Made by a program: the position numbers and the translations under genes. From Climacium dendroides (taxonomy: Eukaryota; Streptophyta; Bryopsida; Hypnales; Climaciaceae), in the NCBI GenBank assembly GCA_950106755.1, contig OX467087.1, positions 6,700,047-6,764,046 on the forward strand: DNA of 64,000 nucleotides. Direction: 5' to 3'. The notes beneath the pieces are model-generated. The model was not told the origin of the DNA. It did no database searches and saw only the letters and a list, made by a program, of their open reading frames with translations. Below, piece after piece: positions 25,870 to 38,600 of this stretch. Within the stretch, counting starts at the first letter, position 1; each line of letters opens with the position of its first letter.

Positions 25870-28800
25870 TTAAGTACAAATCAAATGTTTACCACAATTA
25901 CGACATGACACTACTTCATCTCCCTTTTCTACCATACTTCGTGTAAAACACTTATCACAAGTAGCCTTTGGAATTTGAGGAAAAATAGTTCTTTTCCTTT
26001 TTGAAGATGCCACCAACTTGTGAGGTGGACAGGTCATAGTTGGCTTTGGTTGTGGTGGCTTGTCTTCTTTCATGTCATCCTTCTTCTTTGAAATCCTTCC
26101 GTGTCCCATTCTTGTTCGTTGCACATTATGTTGAATGGATGCAATTGAACCTTTGCTTGGAAGTACTATACGAGAAGGTCTTCCAAAGCTAAAAGGCTTT
26201 CTAACACAATCCAAGCATCCCTTCATACTTTCCATCTTGTATTTCATATCTTCTTCCCCATACTTATCAATATTGGTTTTCACTTCCAAGAGCATTGACT
26301 CCATATCTTGGATAACTTGTAATAGATCTTTGGCATGAGTTGTTTCTTCATGTCCTTCATTGAAAGAGTCTTGTCCATAGACATTTTCTTCTATGCATTG
26401 AAAAGCAGCTTCGTCATTTGCATTATGGTGTAGAGGAACTTCATCATTGAGAGAATCATAGAACTCTTTCACTATCATTTGCAATGCAAGAATGTGCTTG
26501 CAAGTTGATGAAGTAGAGCCACAATCACAAAAATGAGTATTCAAAGAGACCGTATACTTTGTGTTAGGAGAAGTCTCACTAGCTATATAGAATATCCTTT
26601 GATGGACATCCACTTCCTCCAAGATATCTTGTGGTGCACTTCGATATTGTTGAAATATTCTTTGAGCACTTGCTAAACGACGTCGGTGTGATTTGTCATT
26701 TGCTCTTCTAGAGAATCTTCCAGAGTCACCTACCATTTCATAAACAAAATAGGAAATTGAGAATACTAATACAAAGTGAATTGTTATGATTTTCAACATT
26801 AAAAAACTCCAATACAAACAACATAAGAGTCACTTACATATAGCTTGCACTTGCTTGAAGTGGTCCAATAAGGTTGGCCCTCCAATGCGACTTCCATCCG
26901 CCGCAGTTCCAACAATGACAACAACTAAATCTCGAACAGATCGATTCACCTTCCCTTGCAATAGAGTGTATTTTATCCATTCCCAATGTCGCTCAACATG
27001 GTTGGTTGTATCCACACCACCATAATCAAAATTTTGGCCACATCCTTTTCCAAGGCACTCCATCAACGGTCCATCTAAATTTTAAATACTCCTCAACTCC
27101 TAGAATGTGCTCATAATCTCTATAGAATTTTCTCAAATTCTCTTGAAAATGGTCTTCTTGTGGACAATTTAAAAGTACGTGTAGGATTCGCCAAACACTT
27201 TGTTTTTCCAATAGAGGCACACAGGTGAGAAGATTCTCACTCTATGCCTTCATCACATGAAACCAGCATAACAATACACGCCCCGCTATTTGTTCCCCTC
27301 CAATTCTCCCATCTTTCCAACAATGACTATCATTATTGACAACATGATTAATAGCGTTCAAAGACGTCTTGTGCTTGTCTATAATGAATGCCGTTAATCT
27401 AATATCTCCCATGGTGTTAAAAACATGGGTGATTGCAACTTCTATTGCTATTCCTTCATGCCCCCCTTCTTTGTCTTTACTACATAACATATAAAAAATT
27501 GGCAGGGCTTTACCATCTTGGTTTGGAACCACCGCGGCATATAAAGGTAAGTCGTAATGATTAGTTTTGAAGGTAGAATCGAGTGCCCATGAATTACCTC
27601 TTGAAAATCGTGTTGCATTTGTCCTCATGAAATCATCTTGAATAACAACAATAAAAGGTCGTTGCTTAGGATCTTCATGTTTGGGGGAATATTTTTGATA
27701 AAAAATCACCTTCCCTTGTTTTTGGAGCCTCATGACTTCAACATTGGCAGCATCCCAATCATCCACTCGCAATGCATCTACACAAAAAAAACATAAGTAA
27801 TGATATGTCAGAAATATATATTTATATATGCTATGAAATAATAACACAAGCATAATAAATGTATGAAAAGAAATTGCAAACAAAAGAAAGATAAGAAGTT
27901 CACTACACAAAGATATGGAAAAAATAAAGTACCATTTAATTTCATGAAGTATGATAGTTGCTCAACTTCCTTTGCGATAAGGAAAAATCGATATGTAGAA
28001 CGTTGTACCTCTGGAACTGATGCTTGTATTTTTTCCTCTTCACGAACCGATACCAAGGCAACAGTAGATGTAGAAATCATACCCTTCAAATTCTCTATTG
28101 CTAAAGAAACAACCAGTGGATGTACTAGCAAAAACATTTTGTCATTCTGAGTACTTGGGTGATGTCCACTATGCTTTGAGTGCACAAAAATTTGTGCCTC
28201 CATAGAATTTTGTGGTTTTGTTGAACATTTCTCTTCTTGGAGAGGCACCAACACTTTCATTTGAAATGTGCATTCACATTTCATAGACTTCCTCTCCCTT
28301 CGATATGTAGTAAAACAAGTATCTTCTTTTTTCCCCCTCTTTCTAGATTTTTTTTCCCACTCCTATGGCATCGATAATAGGTAACTTTGTAATGCTTTAT
28401 AAGTTTTGAATGATGAACACGCCTCACTAAAATGTGAGTCTTGCATATCTCATCTAATTTTTCATTGAGAAGTTCACATGGAATAGAATGAATGTCATCC
28501 CAAAGTTGTTGTTCTTGACAATGAAGGCAAGATTGAAGACAACTTTCAATATATGACGGAGGAATGCCTCCAAACCTTGGATCCGTGATCCACTTCTTCC
28601 GTATAGTGGAAATTGTAGCCCCTAATGGTAAATGCTTACCACTAGAAGTAACATGTGAAGAGGAGACAACAAATGACTACATTCCATAATGACAGATTTC
28701 TCTTTCTTTTGTGTCATTTAAAGTTGAAAGACCAACTCCATCAATAGTCTCTATCAACTTCAAAGAACCTTGAAGTTTCATCCATCTTACTTGAGTGTGA

Positions 28801-29276
28801 TAAGGATCATTGACATCAATCACTCTTCCATGACTTTGAAGAAGTGGACCAAAATTAATGTCCGCTTCACGAATTTCAAGGAAGGTAGGAAATCTTTGGT
28901 TTTTTAAACAAAGAATCATGAGATCTCTACTTGCAAGAATAAATTGGATGGACTTTGTAGAAGACTCTATAGGAACATGATGAAAGAGAGGTATTGAGGA
29001 CTCATCTATGGAATGTACCAAGTCTGAAGTTAGAAAATTTGATTCTCATCCACCATCTCCTCCATGCATTTGCTCCATGTCTTCATCAAAATCAAAACTT
29101 GATTCAAAATCTGATAAATAGAAGTAAACATCTTCTATTGTTGTATGAGAAGTAGATAGGTGATCAATAGAAGATCCAGACAATAAATCTTCCACTCCTA
29201 GAATGTAATCCACATCATCCTCATAATCAGATGGATAATAAGAATCATCTTCATTGAAGAAAGTGTCTTCTTCCAT
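25870..29276 (-). pseudogene. Mutator-like (MULE/FAR1-type) transposase, broken
   Basis: Read on the minus strand. Order: acidic N-terminus (29276 on), a FAR1-like zinc region (YYRCHRSGK, then TCFTTYRRERK and KCEC), a MULE transposase domain with the first Asp in ALDSTFKTN, the second in AFIIDKHK and the Glu in TTNHVERHWEW, a SWIM finger (CDC then CKH, near 26500-26560) and a C-terminal CxxC/CxxC zinc ribbon. Introns are visible at 27778-27932 and 26730-26837. Lesions: in-frame TGA at 29046, TAG at 28677, a length change in an A8 run (28348-28355), TAG at 27242 where Trp is expected, and one extra base in an A4 run (27028-27031). An unrecognised intron could hide one of the first two stops, but the other three interrupt continuous domain sequence. 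Therefore it is very probably inactive. Confidence 0.85.
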
Positions 29277-29470
29277 CGTGAAACCTTGAAGTAGAACTTG
29301 AGAGCTTCAAAATGTTATACTAAATACCCGAAATTCCAAGAAGTCTAAACCTTCACTAATTTCTAATAAGTATTTAGAAGAGCATTCTTTCCACCACCAT
29401 AAATATCTAATTGAGCAAGTCTATTTGAAAATATGAGGGGCCTACAATGATTATGAAAACAAAATCCTCA

Positions 29471-29493
29471 AAACCCTAACCCTAACCCCTAAA
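29471..29493. repeat. Short telomere-like tract (CCCTAA)
   Basis: AAACCCTAACCCTAACCCCT holds two and a half plant-type or vertebrate-type CCCTAA units about 200 bases upstream of the Mutator pseudogene's first ATG. It could be a telo-box promoter motif or a chance tract; it is too short to call an interstitial telomere. Confidence 0.5.
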
Positions 29494-30098
29494 GATCTAA
29501 CTCTCAAAAGAAACAAGTCAATGTGTTGGAAAGTATGAAGTGCCTACAATGATTGACAAAATGAAATGCTCTATATCCTAAAACCAAAAACAAGTAGTTC
29601 AAGCAAGTATTCTAGTAGTGTTTATAAGAACACTATTACTACAATTCTAAATCTCTACACTTAATGGAGCAAGTGTTCAAAGCAAAATGAAGTCTTTCCA
29701 ACGACTATGATAACAAAATGATGACAAGCCTCTTGAAAATGCTACTCTAAACCTCCTCTTCCTAAGCTTATGAAGAAACAAGTTCAAGTGCTCAAAAGAC
29801 AATGACAACTTCAAACTTGCTTACATTTGGTTTCCCTTTGCCTTTACTTCCCAATGTGGAAAAGTGGAAAAGGTATAAATAGAAATTTCAATATTAGGAA
29901 TATGAGTTACATCCATTTATAAAAAAGCAATGTATTGTATATATAAAATGAAATGCTTCAAAAATTATGTAAAACATTTATGTAAACCAAATTTCTCAAA
30001 AATATATGAATGTATGAATCATTTTTTTTAATAAACATATTTAAATATTTTTATATACTCCTCATTTAGCCTTCTCCATATAACCGGCCTCCTTGTTG

Positions 30099-30250
30099 GC
30101 CAGAGTATATGGCAGGGCCAATAAGAGCCATACACTCTAGGCCAGAGTGTATGGTTATGGCCTCAAAATTGACTTGAGGCCATACACTGCTGGTCAGAGT
30201 GCATGGCCCTTGCTAGCCTGGCCATACACTCTGACCAGCAGTGTATGGCC
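30099..30250. repeat. Cluster of palindromes built on CCATACACTCT
   Basis: Two hairpins. 30128-30154 has 11-base perfect arms (CCATACACTCT / AGAGTGTATGG) and a 5-base loop. 30178-30250 has 31-base arms (30178-30208 and 30220-30250) with one mismatch and an 11-base loop. A related unit, GGCCAGAGTATATGGC, is at 30099. The cluster lies at the start of the GC-rich right end of the candidate 10-kb element. Confidence 0.9.
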
Positions 30251-30346
30251 AAGGGAGAGGCGCGCGAGGAGCCCGACGGAGGGAGTGCTGGCGTGCGTAG
30301 ATTGAGAACTGGCTGGGGGGCGGACAGGTCAGAGGGCAGGCAGCAA

Positions 30347-30382
30347 AAGTCCCCGGCGATTTCTAAAAATCGTCGGGGACTT
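30347..30382. repeat. 16-base-arm hairpin
   Basis: AAGTCCCCGGCGATTT (30347-30362), loop CTAA, and AAATCGTCGGGGACTT (30367-30382) pair with a single mismatch. It sits about 35 bases inside the proposed right end of the 10-kb element, where subterminal repeats for transposase binding are expected. Confidence 0.85.
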
Positions 30383-30418
30383 AGTGCCGAGGTGTGGCGC
30401 GTGAGGGTGGGGTTGCTC

Positions 30419-33400
30419 TAAGCTTACTGTGGGTTTGTTGACAGTCAGTTGCTGCAGACTACCTTACTTCTCTGGCTTGCTGAATGATGTCTGCTGCACC
30501 CAACCAATTTTTTGGACTCATCATCAAAAGCATGCCAAAAGAGCATTTGAAGAATTGGAAGGACTGGTGGATTAAGGCATCTGAAACATTACGTTAGTAT
30601 CATAGGAATTTCTTGGAAGCAAGGAAGGTCTGTCAGGATGTCTGGACACTCCAGTCACAACATGGGTGGTGGCTAACTCACCACTCCTGAATTATCAACT
30701 TCAGAAAGCAGAGAGGACAAAACTTAAGATCAATTCACAAACAGAGGCATACGTGCTCTAATCGTTCATACATGACATGCATTTCAAACTTTCAACTTCA
30801 GTTACAAACAAAGCTACAGGATGGAATTTTAAGATCAATTTACCAGTCTCCCCCCATGCTGGAAATATAATTAAATATAAGTTTCATGAAATTGCAAAAG
30901 CTTCCATGTAACAAATGGTATGGAAAATGAGTGCAGAGCAAGATATGAATGGCTAATGGGTAATGAGCATACCTTTACAAGATCACCACATAAGTTACAG
31001 CAGCCTGCCCGCAAGCAGGCAGAGCTCAAAGTTTGCTGGCAACCTGGGTGTGGTGATGACATCTAAGATCTTACCTTCAATACAAAATAACTAGAGTTCT
31101 ATTATTCACCTCTTCCATCTGAATTGGGTCATGGGTACTGTATCATAGTGGGTACACAGGAAATATGTTTCATGATTGAATTGTTGTTATAAACTGCAGT
31201 AAAGATATTTTGCTATCTGGTTGTTGAGACGAGGACAACCGACATGTACAGGTTAAGATTATTCCAATTGAGAAAGGAAGCAAATCTGCACTGGAACACC
31301 CTTACAACCACGGTCAATCATTTCTCACCAGGTCTGTGTGTGGCTGAACTGAAACTAATCCCCTGTAACTTACATACCTTAAGTTATATACCAGTACACC
31401 ATGGAAGAAATCAGCACCACTTCTGCAATCTCAGCAGATTCTACGTGCAGGAAAGTCTACACTCATACTTCAGACATGGTACCTGTTTGTAGTGAACAAA
31501 TCAATCTCCAGAAAACACCTGCAATAGTACATCTACAGTATTGAGACACGTATTGGGTACAAAAACTCTTTGTCTTCAATTGGTAAACACTGGTAACATG
31601 CACTGAACCTGGCCTCTCAAATGATGCACTCTGTAAGATAAATTGCACATTCTCTGTGCATCCTCAGAACCTGTCTCGTTATGAACACATGATTGGAACA
31701 CTTCTGCATCTCAAGATGTCACCTGGAGAAGTGTTGTTGAAGGATTGAAGGGAATGCCAGGTTTTGAGATTCAAGCCAAGTGTGGCATAATTCTTTACGT
31801 TGGTTAGGGGATGGTTATATTTAAAAATCGTTTAATTTACTTAACGTGAGCCTTCAATCAACCATAAACTACAGATATGGATTTTCCAGTTTTAGTTGGA
31901 AAACTTAACATTAACCTTCTCAAGGTTTCTCACACTTTGAAGGTTTGGAAAGATGCATAATGTTGGGTTTAGGATGACTGTCCTCAATAGAATCTGGAAT
32001 TTGCGAGGCTGCCAAATATAACTCTAATTTTTCAATGCTTTGTAATTAAAATTTGAAATTTTTATGAAGGGAAGTGCATTCAAAAGTATTGTGAGTAGGT
32101 TCAAGAAAACTCAAATTTAAACATTGCACAAAGAAAATAAACCACTTCAAAAGCTAGCAAAAAGACAAAAAATATAGTGGTCTTGGTGAATTATGGTTAC
32201 CAAAACATATTTCACTCCAAATTGCACCCAATTGGGATAATTTTTCATTGCAAACAATAGAATGAATTGTTCTTGCCTTGTCCAATCTTACTTTGGCTCA
32301 TTTTAGTCCCTACTATGACAATTACCCTAAAGAGTCATTCCAAGATATTAGACAATGATAGTACTTGGTTGGTGAATGTTGAATGTTGAATGTTTAACCC
32401 TAGAAGGCCCAAGGCCATTTCGGGTATGAAAACATCCTTGCTTTTCAACCCTTATAAGTCTATATCTCGCTAAGGTATGAAAATCTCAATCGTACAATCT
32501 TGTATTGTACATAATGTAGATGATGTGGATCAAAGTTGGAGTCATTTGACCGCACGGATCAAAAGATTATAATGTTTTAGTGTTGAAAAAAGATGCTGAA
32601 ATTTTCCTAAAAACACATTTGGAGGTGAAATTTGATTTGTAAACCTACTCACATGAAAAAATTTTAAACTAAAATGTGCTTTGAAATCAACATACAAACT
32701 CATTGGTGGAAAAAAAATTCATGAAAGTGACTCATTGTGTTTGCAAAATGACTTTGAAATGTCAAAAAAATAGCCAAAGGGGTGAAAAAAACGCATCTAA
32801 GGCTGAACTTACTTCTACTAAAATGCTTCTTAGTCACTCATTACTTCTTTGATTAACACAAAATTTTAGCCACACAAACTAGGCAAGTATGCGCAACTTT
32901 ACCAGTTTTTAAAAAAAAAATGGACACAATGTGAAGAAGTAACAAGCTGCCGAAGAGCATACTAACCAAAAAATGTTAGGGTTTTGAACTTTGAATTGCT
33001 TCCAAGCATTCAAAACAACTTGGATTGCTATAAAAAATTTACCACAATAACTAGACTTATATTAGAGGAACAAAATCCAACAAATTTTTATTGAAAACAA
33101 ACATTGGATGAAGGAGATACAAGCCTTCAAAGTTGCAGCCATGACAATGCAGTGTGTTGAACTCAAATTGAACCTGTGAACTTTGAATGGCTTTCACAAA
33201 CTCAATTCGTCTTGGATTGATCTGAAAATTTTACTACATAAACCAGACTAGTATGCGCAGCTTTTCCAACAAGTTTTACTAAATTTGGTCATTGGATGCA
33301 AAAGTTACAGCACTTTGAATTGTACTTCCAAACTATGAACGGCCCCTTGGGCGGTCTAGGGTTAAACCACCACCATCTATCCTAATATGAACACTTTCAC

Positions 33401-35668
33401 TCCCATTATACCACTACCACTACATTGTGTATAATTCCATCACTTTACACTTTTGACTACACATTGAGAAGCCAATCATCCTGCTGGGCTTGTAATTGGG
33501 AGAGAAAGGCCAATTTATGGCAAATTCAAACGTCAGGATGAAAGAGATTGCGTTGAAATTATTACTTTGGTGTCATGTTCATGTTTCTAGAACAGATTTT
33601 AAGTTGTATTTCAGGGATCCAAGAAAACAGCAATGTGCAGATTACCACTTAATTGGAGATCTAAGTCATGAACTTCCAGTCATTAATCCTTTTCTCGGTT
33701 CGAAGGTCAAGCCAAGAGGAAAGATGTTGCGCACATAAGTATTCCATGTCAGAACCTGGCGGAAGCCATGAAGCCTTCTTCTTTGCAGCAGTTGCAGCAG
33801 CATTCAAAGCCTTTCACGGTCAATGGTAGTCCTCTGATCCCCTTGTCTGGCCAAGTGATATTCTGCCACTTTGCCTGCCTGTCTGCCAGCCTAGTCTTTG
33901 TGTGCCTGCGACGCCGCTCTTACTCCATTTCTGGCACCTCCATAGCCAGCAGCTCCACCACGTTTCCCTGCAGGAGCTCATCATCACTGCACCTCTCGAT
34001 CAGCTCCCACGAGTGTGCCTCACTCTTCGTCTCCTGCTAACACAGTGTCGATTTCCTGGGACAATTTCGGATCGGTACTAGCTCCTGAAGCTCTAAAAAT
34101 CGGGATTGAATTTCTTGCTGTAGGTGTTATGGGTGGTTTCTCAATTTGTGTAGAACTGTTTTACTCGCTGGTTTCTTTGCTGATTGTGAGCTCCAGAAGC
34201 GATCTACAACTTGTGACTAAAATTCTTGCTCTAGGTGGGTGTAGTTTCTCAAGTTGAAGTTGTGATTGATGGTTCATTTGGAGCGTGACTAGCTCCTGAA
34301 GCTCTCTCTGTTGCATCACCAAGCTCAGGCTCTACAACTTGGGGGTGAAATTCTTGTTCTCGTGGGGGTGGACTGGGATTGATGGCTTAGGAGTGAGTGA
34401 GTGTTGCTTGCGTTGTGAGCTAATGATCAAGTGCAACTGCAACGGGGAAGAGAAGGACGGTACTATTGCAAGTGAGGTGAGTGGGCACGAGAAATGTGAG
34501 CTCGGTACTGGCCATGTTTAACGCATAGTAGATCAAAGAGCATTGCTCAAGCAAATTATGAAGCCTATTTGTGATCGAATGTTCTAGTGGCGTTTACTCA
34601 TTAAGATTTGATTCTGCACTTACACTTATTAGTCTAGCACATTTCGCACCTCTCCTAGCAACAACGGCGTTCCTAGCTCCCATGCAATTGACGCTGAAGA
34701 AAACTGCGCGGAGTGCTTGATGTTCTATGCTCCAAAGAATTATGTATGCATTTCATCGTAGTAGACAGGAAAATAGGACAAATTGTACACTTTTTCTGTC
34801 TATGGCGAACGACGGTTTCGTAGTACAAGCCTAGTATTGTTCTCGTAGCGTTTCTTAGAGTGCTACTGGTGCACATGCAGCATTCAGCTTCAACGGATAG
34901 GTTCTCCTTTCCTTGTGACTGTCGATCGTACTACGCAGCGATACTACCGTTGAAAGGAATTTCACAAATGTGACGATGATCTTGTTTTGGTAGGTGAAGG
35001 TCGGTTTACAAGTTGCGAGAAGAGTTGGAGGTTTTGAGGCTCAAATGCGGGATACTTTGGCTCTTCAGCAAACAATGGTGACTTTCAATCGCGACGAGCT
35101 ATGTCCTTAATTATTCGAAAGTTTCATTTCGAAGAGGGATATGATGACATTGTTCGAGAGAATCTCCAAGACGATGTGGAGCGTGGTGGCCATTCACGTG
35201 CTTGCTCGATGCTCTCGTCGCCGACACATTGACTATTCAGTTCAATGATCGCAGAAATTAGAGCTCGGGCTCACATTATTTCTTTGAACGCAAGTCTTAC
35301 AGGCTGAAGATGTATTGCGATTTTCTTTCAAAAGGCGGCATGCAGTATGGCACGAATTGCACTTTGAAGCACTTTAGAGTTGGCGGGCCTTTCGGGAATG
35401 TTAGAGTTTGACAGCATCAAAGACTTAAATAATTAGTTTTGGGTGTCGATTTCCGCAAGTCGAGTAGTTGACGGATCACTTCGTTCGCGCCTCTTTCAAT
35501 TATCAGGTGACCTCTCTTCTTAATCAGTTGACGTAACTCTCCAGATTTTCGTCTAAGAAATTTCCAAAAAGAAGCTCTGCATTGTATAATCCGTCGGAGC
35601 TTCGTCCCCACGACATGATTCTCACGGGAATGCGGGTTCGGTGATGTACAGTGAATAATTGAAACAAG
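30419..35668. other. Intergenic DNA before the kinesin gene
   Basis: No gene is supported. 32020-32240 is a diverged half-copy of the 12600-13010 foldback. 33700-35660 is less AT-rich than the rest and probably includes the kinesin promoter and 5' leader. The open frames at 33496 and 33768 are compositionally biased and have no recognisable domain. Confidence 0.55.
34076..34380. repeat. Three degenerate tandem units, about 100-110 bases each
   Basis: Each unit carries a GCTCC-GAAGC block, then (usually) a CTACAACTTG-like block and AATTCTTG(C/T)T-T-G-TG. The units begin near 34076, 34188 and 34287. The array lies about 1.3 kb upstream of the kinesin start codon. Confidence 0.6.
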
Positions 35669-38600
35669 ATGAGGACGATCATAATTCCGACAGTGGAAGA
35701 TCATGATGGTTCGAGGCAAATTTCGCCGCTCTCGCTCTCCCAAAGCCTGGACTCCCTCTTGGGGTCGAAGTCGTCCTTGACAACCGAGTGGGCCGATTCG
35801 GTGCGTTCTATCATGAATTCTTCAGCGTGTGGATCACCCATGACGGGCAGTGGCTGCTCATTGTCGTTGACATCTTCCAGCTCAGGCTCAGATCATGGCG
35901 AAAATGTGAATCATGATAAGCAACACTGCCTTAACCTAGAAATTGCGAAACTGGAAGGTGAAAACCTCGGCTCTACTATCTGTTACTAATGTGGTTGATT
36001 TAATGGAGTCTTTTCTTAGAGAATGAGGCAATATGACCGCAAACATTGATGCTAATTGGTTTGGGGCATTGCAGGCGAGTTGAATGTGCTACGAACTGCC
36101 TTGCGAGGGTCAAATTCAAACCGGCGTAGCAGTTTAAACCAAATGCTGGACTTGAAAGGTAGTAATTCCAAGTGCACTTAGCTTATCAATACCTGTACAC
36201 AATCAGTACCACGATCGGGAATTCAATCAGGACTATCCATTCTCTCAATTGGCGAATATTCAAGTTGAACCTGCTAATTGCTGCTCTCTTTATAATTTCC
36301 GTGTTTCAACAATACGAGCTATGATTGTTAAACTAAGAAAGAGACATTCATGTAGAGACATTGCGAAGTTCTTAGAAAATTAGTGACGCTTACGAGAAGA
36401 TTGCTCTGATGTGGCTTGATTCCAGGGAATATACGAGTATTCTGTCGAGTAAGGCCATTTCTACCCTCTGAGAAGCATGCGAGAACAGGACCTCTGACGG
36501 CACCGGATGTGGATTGGGTCAAGGTTCCAAGAGCCAGGAAGGAATTCGAGTTTGATAAAGTTTTTCAACCAAGCTCTGTGCAAGGTAGGGCTCGACTACA
36601 CTTCACGTTTCTCATGAAGCCCATTGTCATCGTTCACCTAGTATGATTTCTTATAATTGAAGATCGCTCCTCATGAATTGTCGTGTGTCACTCGGCAGAT
36701 GATGTATTCGCTGAAATTGAGCCGATTATCAGATCTGCTTTGGATGGCCATAATGTTTCCATCTTCGCATACGGACAGACTGGCTCCGGCAAAACCTTCA
36801 CAATGGTCAGTGGTACATCAGATCATCTCTTACAGTACTATGCATTGGTCTTGGGATTTGCCCGAATGAGTCGTTTGTAGTTCTAAGTGCAAATTATGAA
36901 TCTGATTCCCTTAACTGGTTTATGCAGGAAGGCTCCAAGGATGAGCCAGGCGTTGTACCACGTTCATTTCAGCGCCTTTTTGAGGAAGCAGCATACGACA
37001 CAAATGTGCAATACTCTTATTCCTTGAGTATGCTTGAGGTGTACAAAGGCTCGCTTCGAGATTTGCTGGTCGCTCGCCCTACTCGCCATTCCGGTCATGC
37101 CACGAAGTGGTAAGTGCTTCTACCTAATGTTTCTCAATTAACATATCACTTTTATAATCTGTTCCAACGAAGACATGAATGTCTCTTGAAGAATACGATT
37201 TCTAAAGAAATATATGCACTAACAAAGCTCAATCGTGTAAACGAGTGCAGTTTGTCCATTCAAATGGGCTCCAAGGGGTTTATTGAAGTGGAAAACCTGA
37301 CCGAAGTTCCAATTACTGATGTCCAAGAGGCAAGCCGGTTGTATTTACGAGGCTCGCGACGGCGCTCAACAGCGTGGACGAATGCCAACGATGCTTCCAG
37401 CCGCTCGCATTGGTACATTTCCTACTTCCTTTGCTGAAACCTTGAATTCAGTAGCCCATTGAGCACGGTCAGAGTTTACTTGGTTGTGAGCTTTTCTTCC
37501 TCAATGACAAGTCAAATTTGAAGCCCATTTAGTGAGGACATTGTCTGGATTCTGTCCTATCGGCAGTTTACTTCGAATCACCATAGTGAGCACTTCTGCA
37601 CCTGACAAGAAGAGACATGTAAGCAAGCTTTGGCTGATCGACCTTGGAGGCAGTGAGCGGCTGCTGAAAACTAACGCACAAGGGCTAACTATGGAAGAGG
37701 GACGGGCTATTAATGTTTCTCTCTCAGCCTTGGGGGACGTCATCAGTGCACTTCAAAGAAGGCAACCGCATGTGCCTTACAGGTTTGAAACTTTTGCCAG
37801 ACAGATTGAAATTCTTCATATCCAAACTTAAATTAAGCATGATTGAGCTATTCGAAGCTGATCAATCAGAATGCAGCTGTCTAGATATTTCATGATTTTA
37901 TCAATTGAGAATTTAAGAGATCTGATGAATGTGATCAACATGGGGATTTGCACTGCAGGAATAGCAAGCTTACGCAAATTCTACGAGACAGTTTAGGTAC
38001 GATCATCGGCCTTAAAAAATTTTCCTACCGAGAGAATTTCAAGAAGGTTAAGTGAAAGTTCTCTTGATGATAGGAGGCACAAAATAATTATTTGGTCCTT
38101 CTTGAATATCTGCAGGTGAAGATTCGAAGACCTTGATGCTTGTGCATGTGAGTCCCAACGACAACGATTTGGGAGAGACGGTCTGCTCACTCAGTTTCGC
38201 CACGCGTGTTCGCGGAACACATTTAGGGCATGAGCTCTCTGCGGTACCTAGTTCTTCACACCCCGATTGAAATCACCATCGCATATAACTCTCGTCTTCT
38301 TGAAAGAAGCAATAGTCGTTGACATTTGAATCTAATGCAAGTTTGCATTGATCGATTTCAGGGCGCAGAGAAAGAGAAAGCAAAGGCTATGTCGGAGCTC
38401 ATCGGAAAAATGAGCATTTATGAGAGCGAGTGCCAACTTCTTTGCAACAAAATCAAGTCACTCAATTTCCTCTTAAGCGAAAAGCGTTCCTTCTTCGAAA
38501 AACGAAAAAACGGAAAGACGTCGCCTCGACAAACTTCCGATCAACAATGTGCCGTCTCAGCCATATCACCATGTCCATCAATCTCGGCCTGCAACAACTC

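Larger units (their letters stand above)
20361..30418. mobile_element. Candidate 10-kb DNA transposon, PIF/Harbinger-like ends
   Basis: Left end GAGCATCTCC at 20361 is preceded by TAA (20358-20360). Right end GGTTGCTC finishes at 30418 and is followed by TAA (30419-30421). The first 22 bases inward are imperfect inverted repeats (GAGCA-C-CCA then CACGC). Three-base TAA/TTA target duplications and GAGC-type termini are typical of PIF/Harbinger elements. Both ends are GC-richer than the surrounding DNA, and the Myb/SANT-like gene inside suits that superfamily. No Harbinger DDE nuclease is visible. The Mutator-type pseudogene inside would then be a nested insertion. The short termini could pair by chance. 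Confidence 0.4.

Noticed and set aside
29471..29493. Interstitial telomere
   Set aside because: Only two and a half CCCTAA units; too short for anything beyond a telo-box-like motif.
33496..33738. Plus-strand 80-codon open frame
   Set aside because: No recognisable motif and no flanking exons that extend it.
33768..34040. Plus-strand 90-codon Ser-rich open frame upstream of the kinesin
   Set aside because: Biased composition, no domain, no splice-linked neighbour; more likely leader or promoter DNA.
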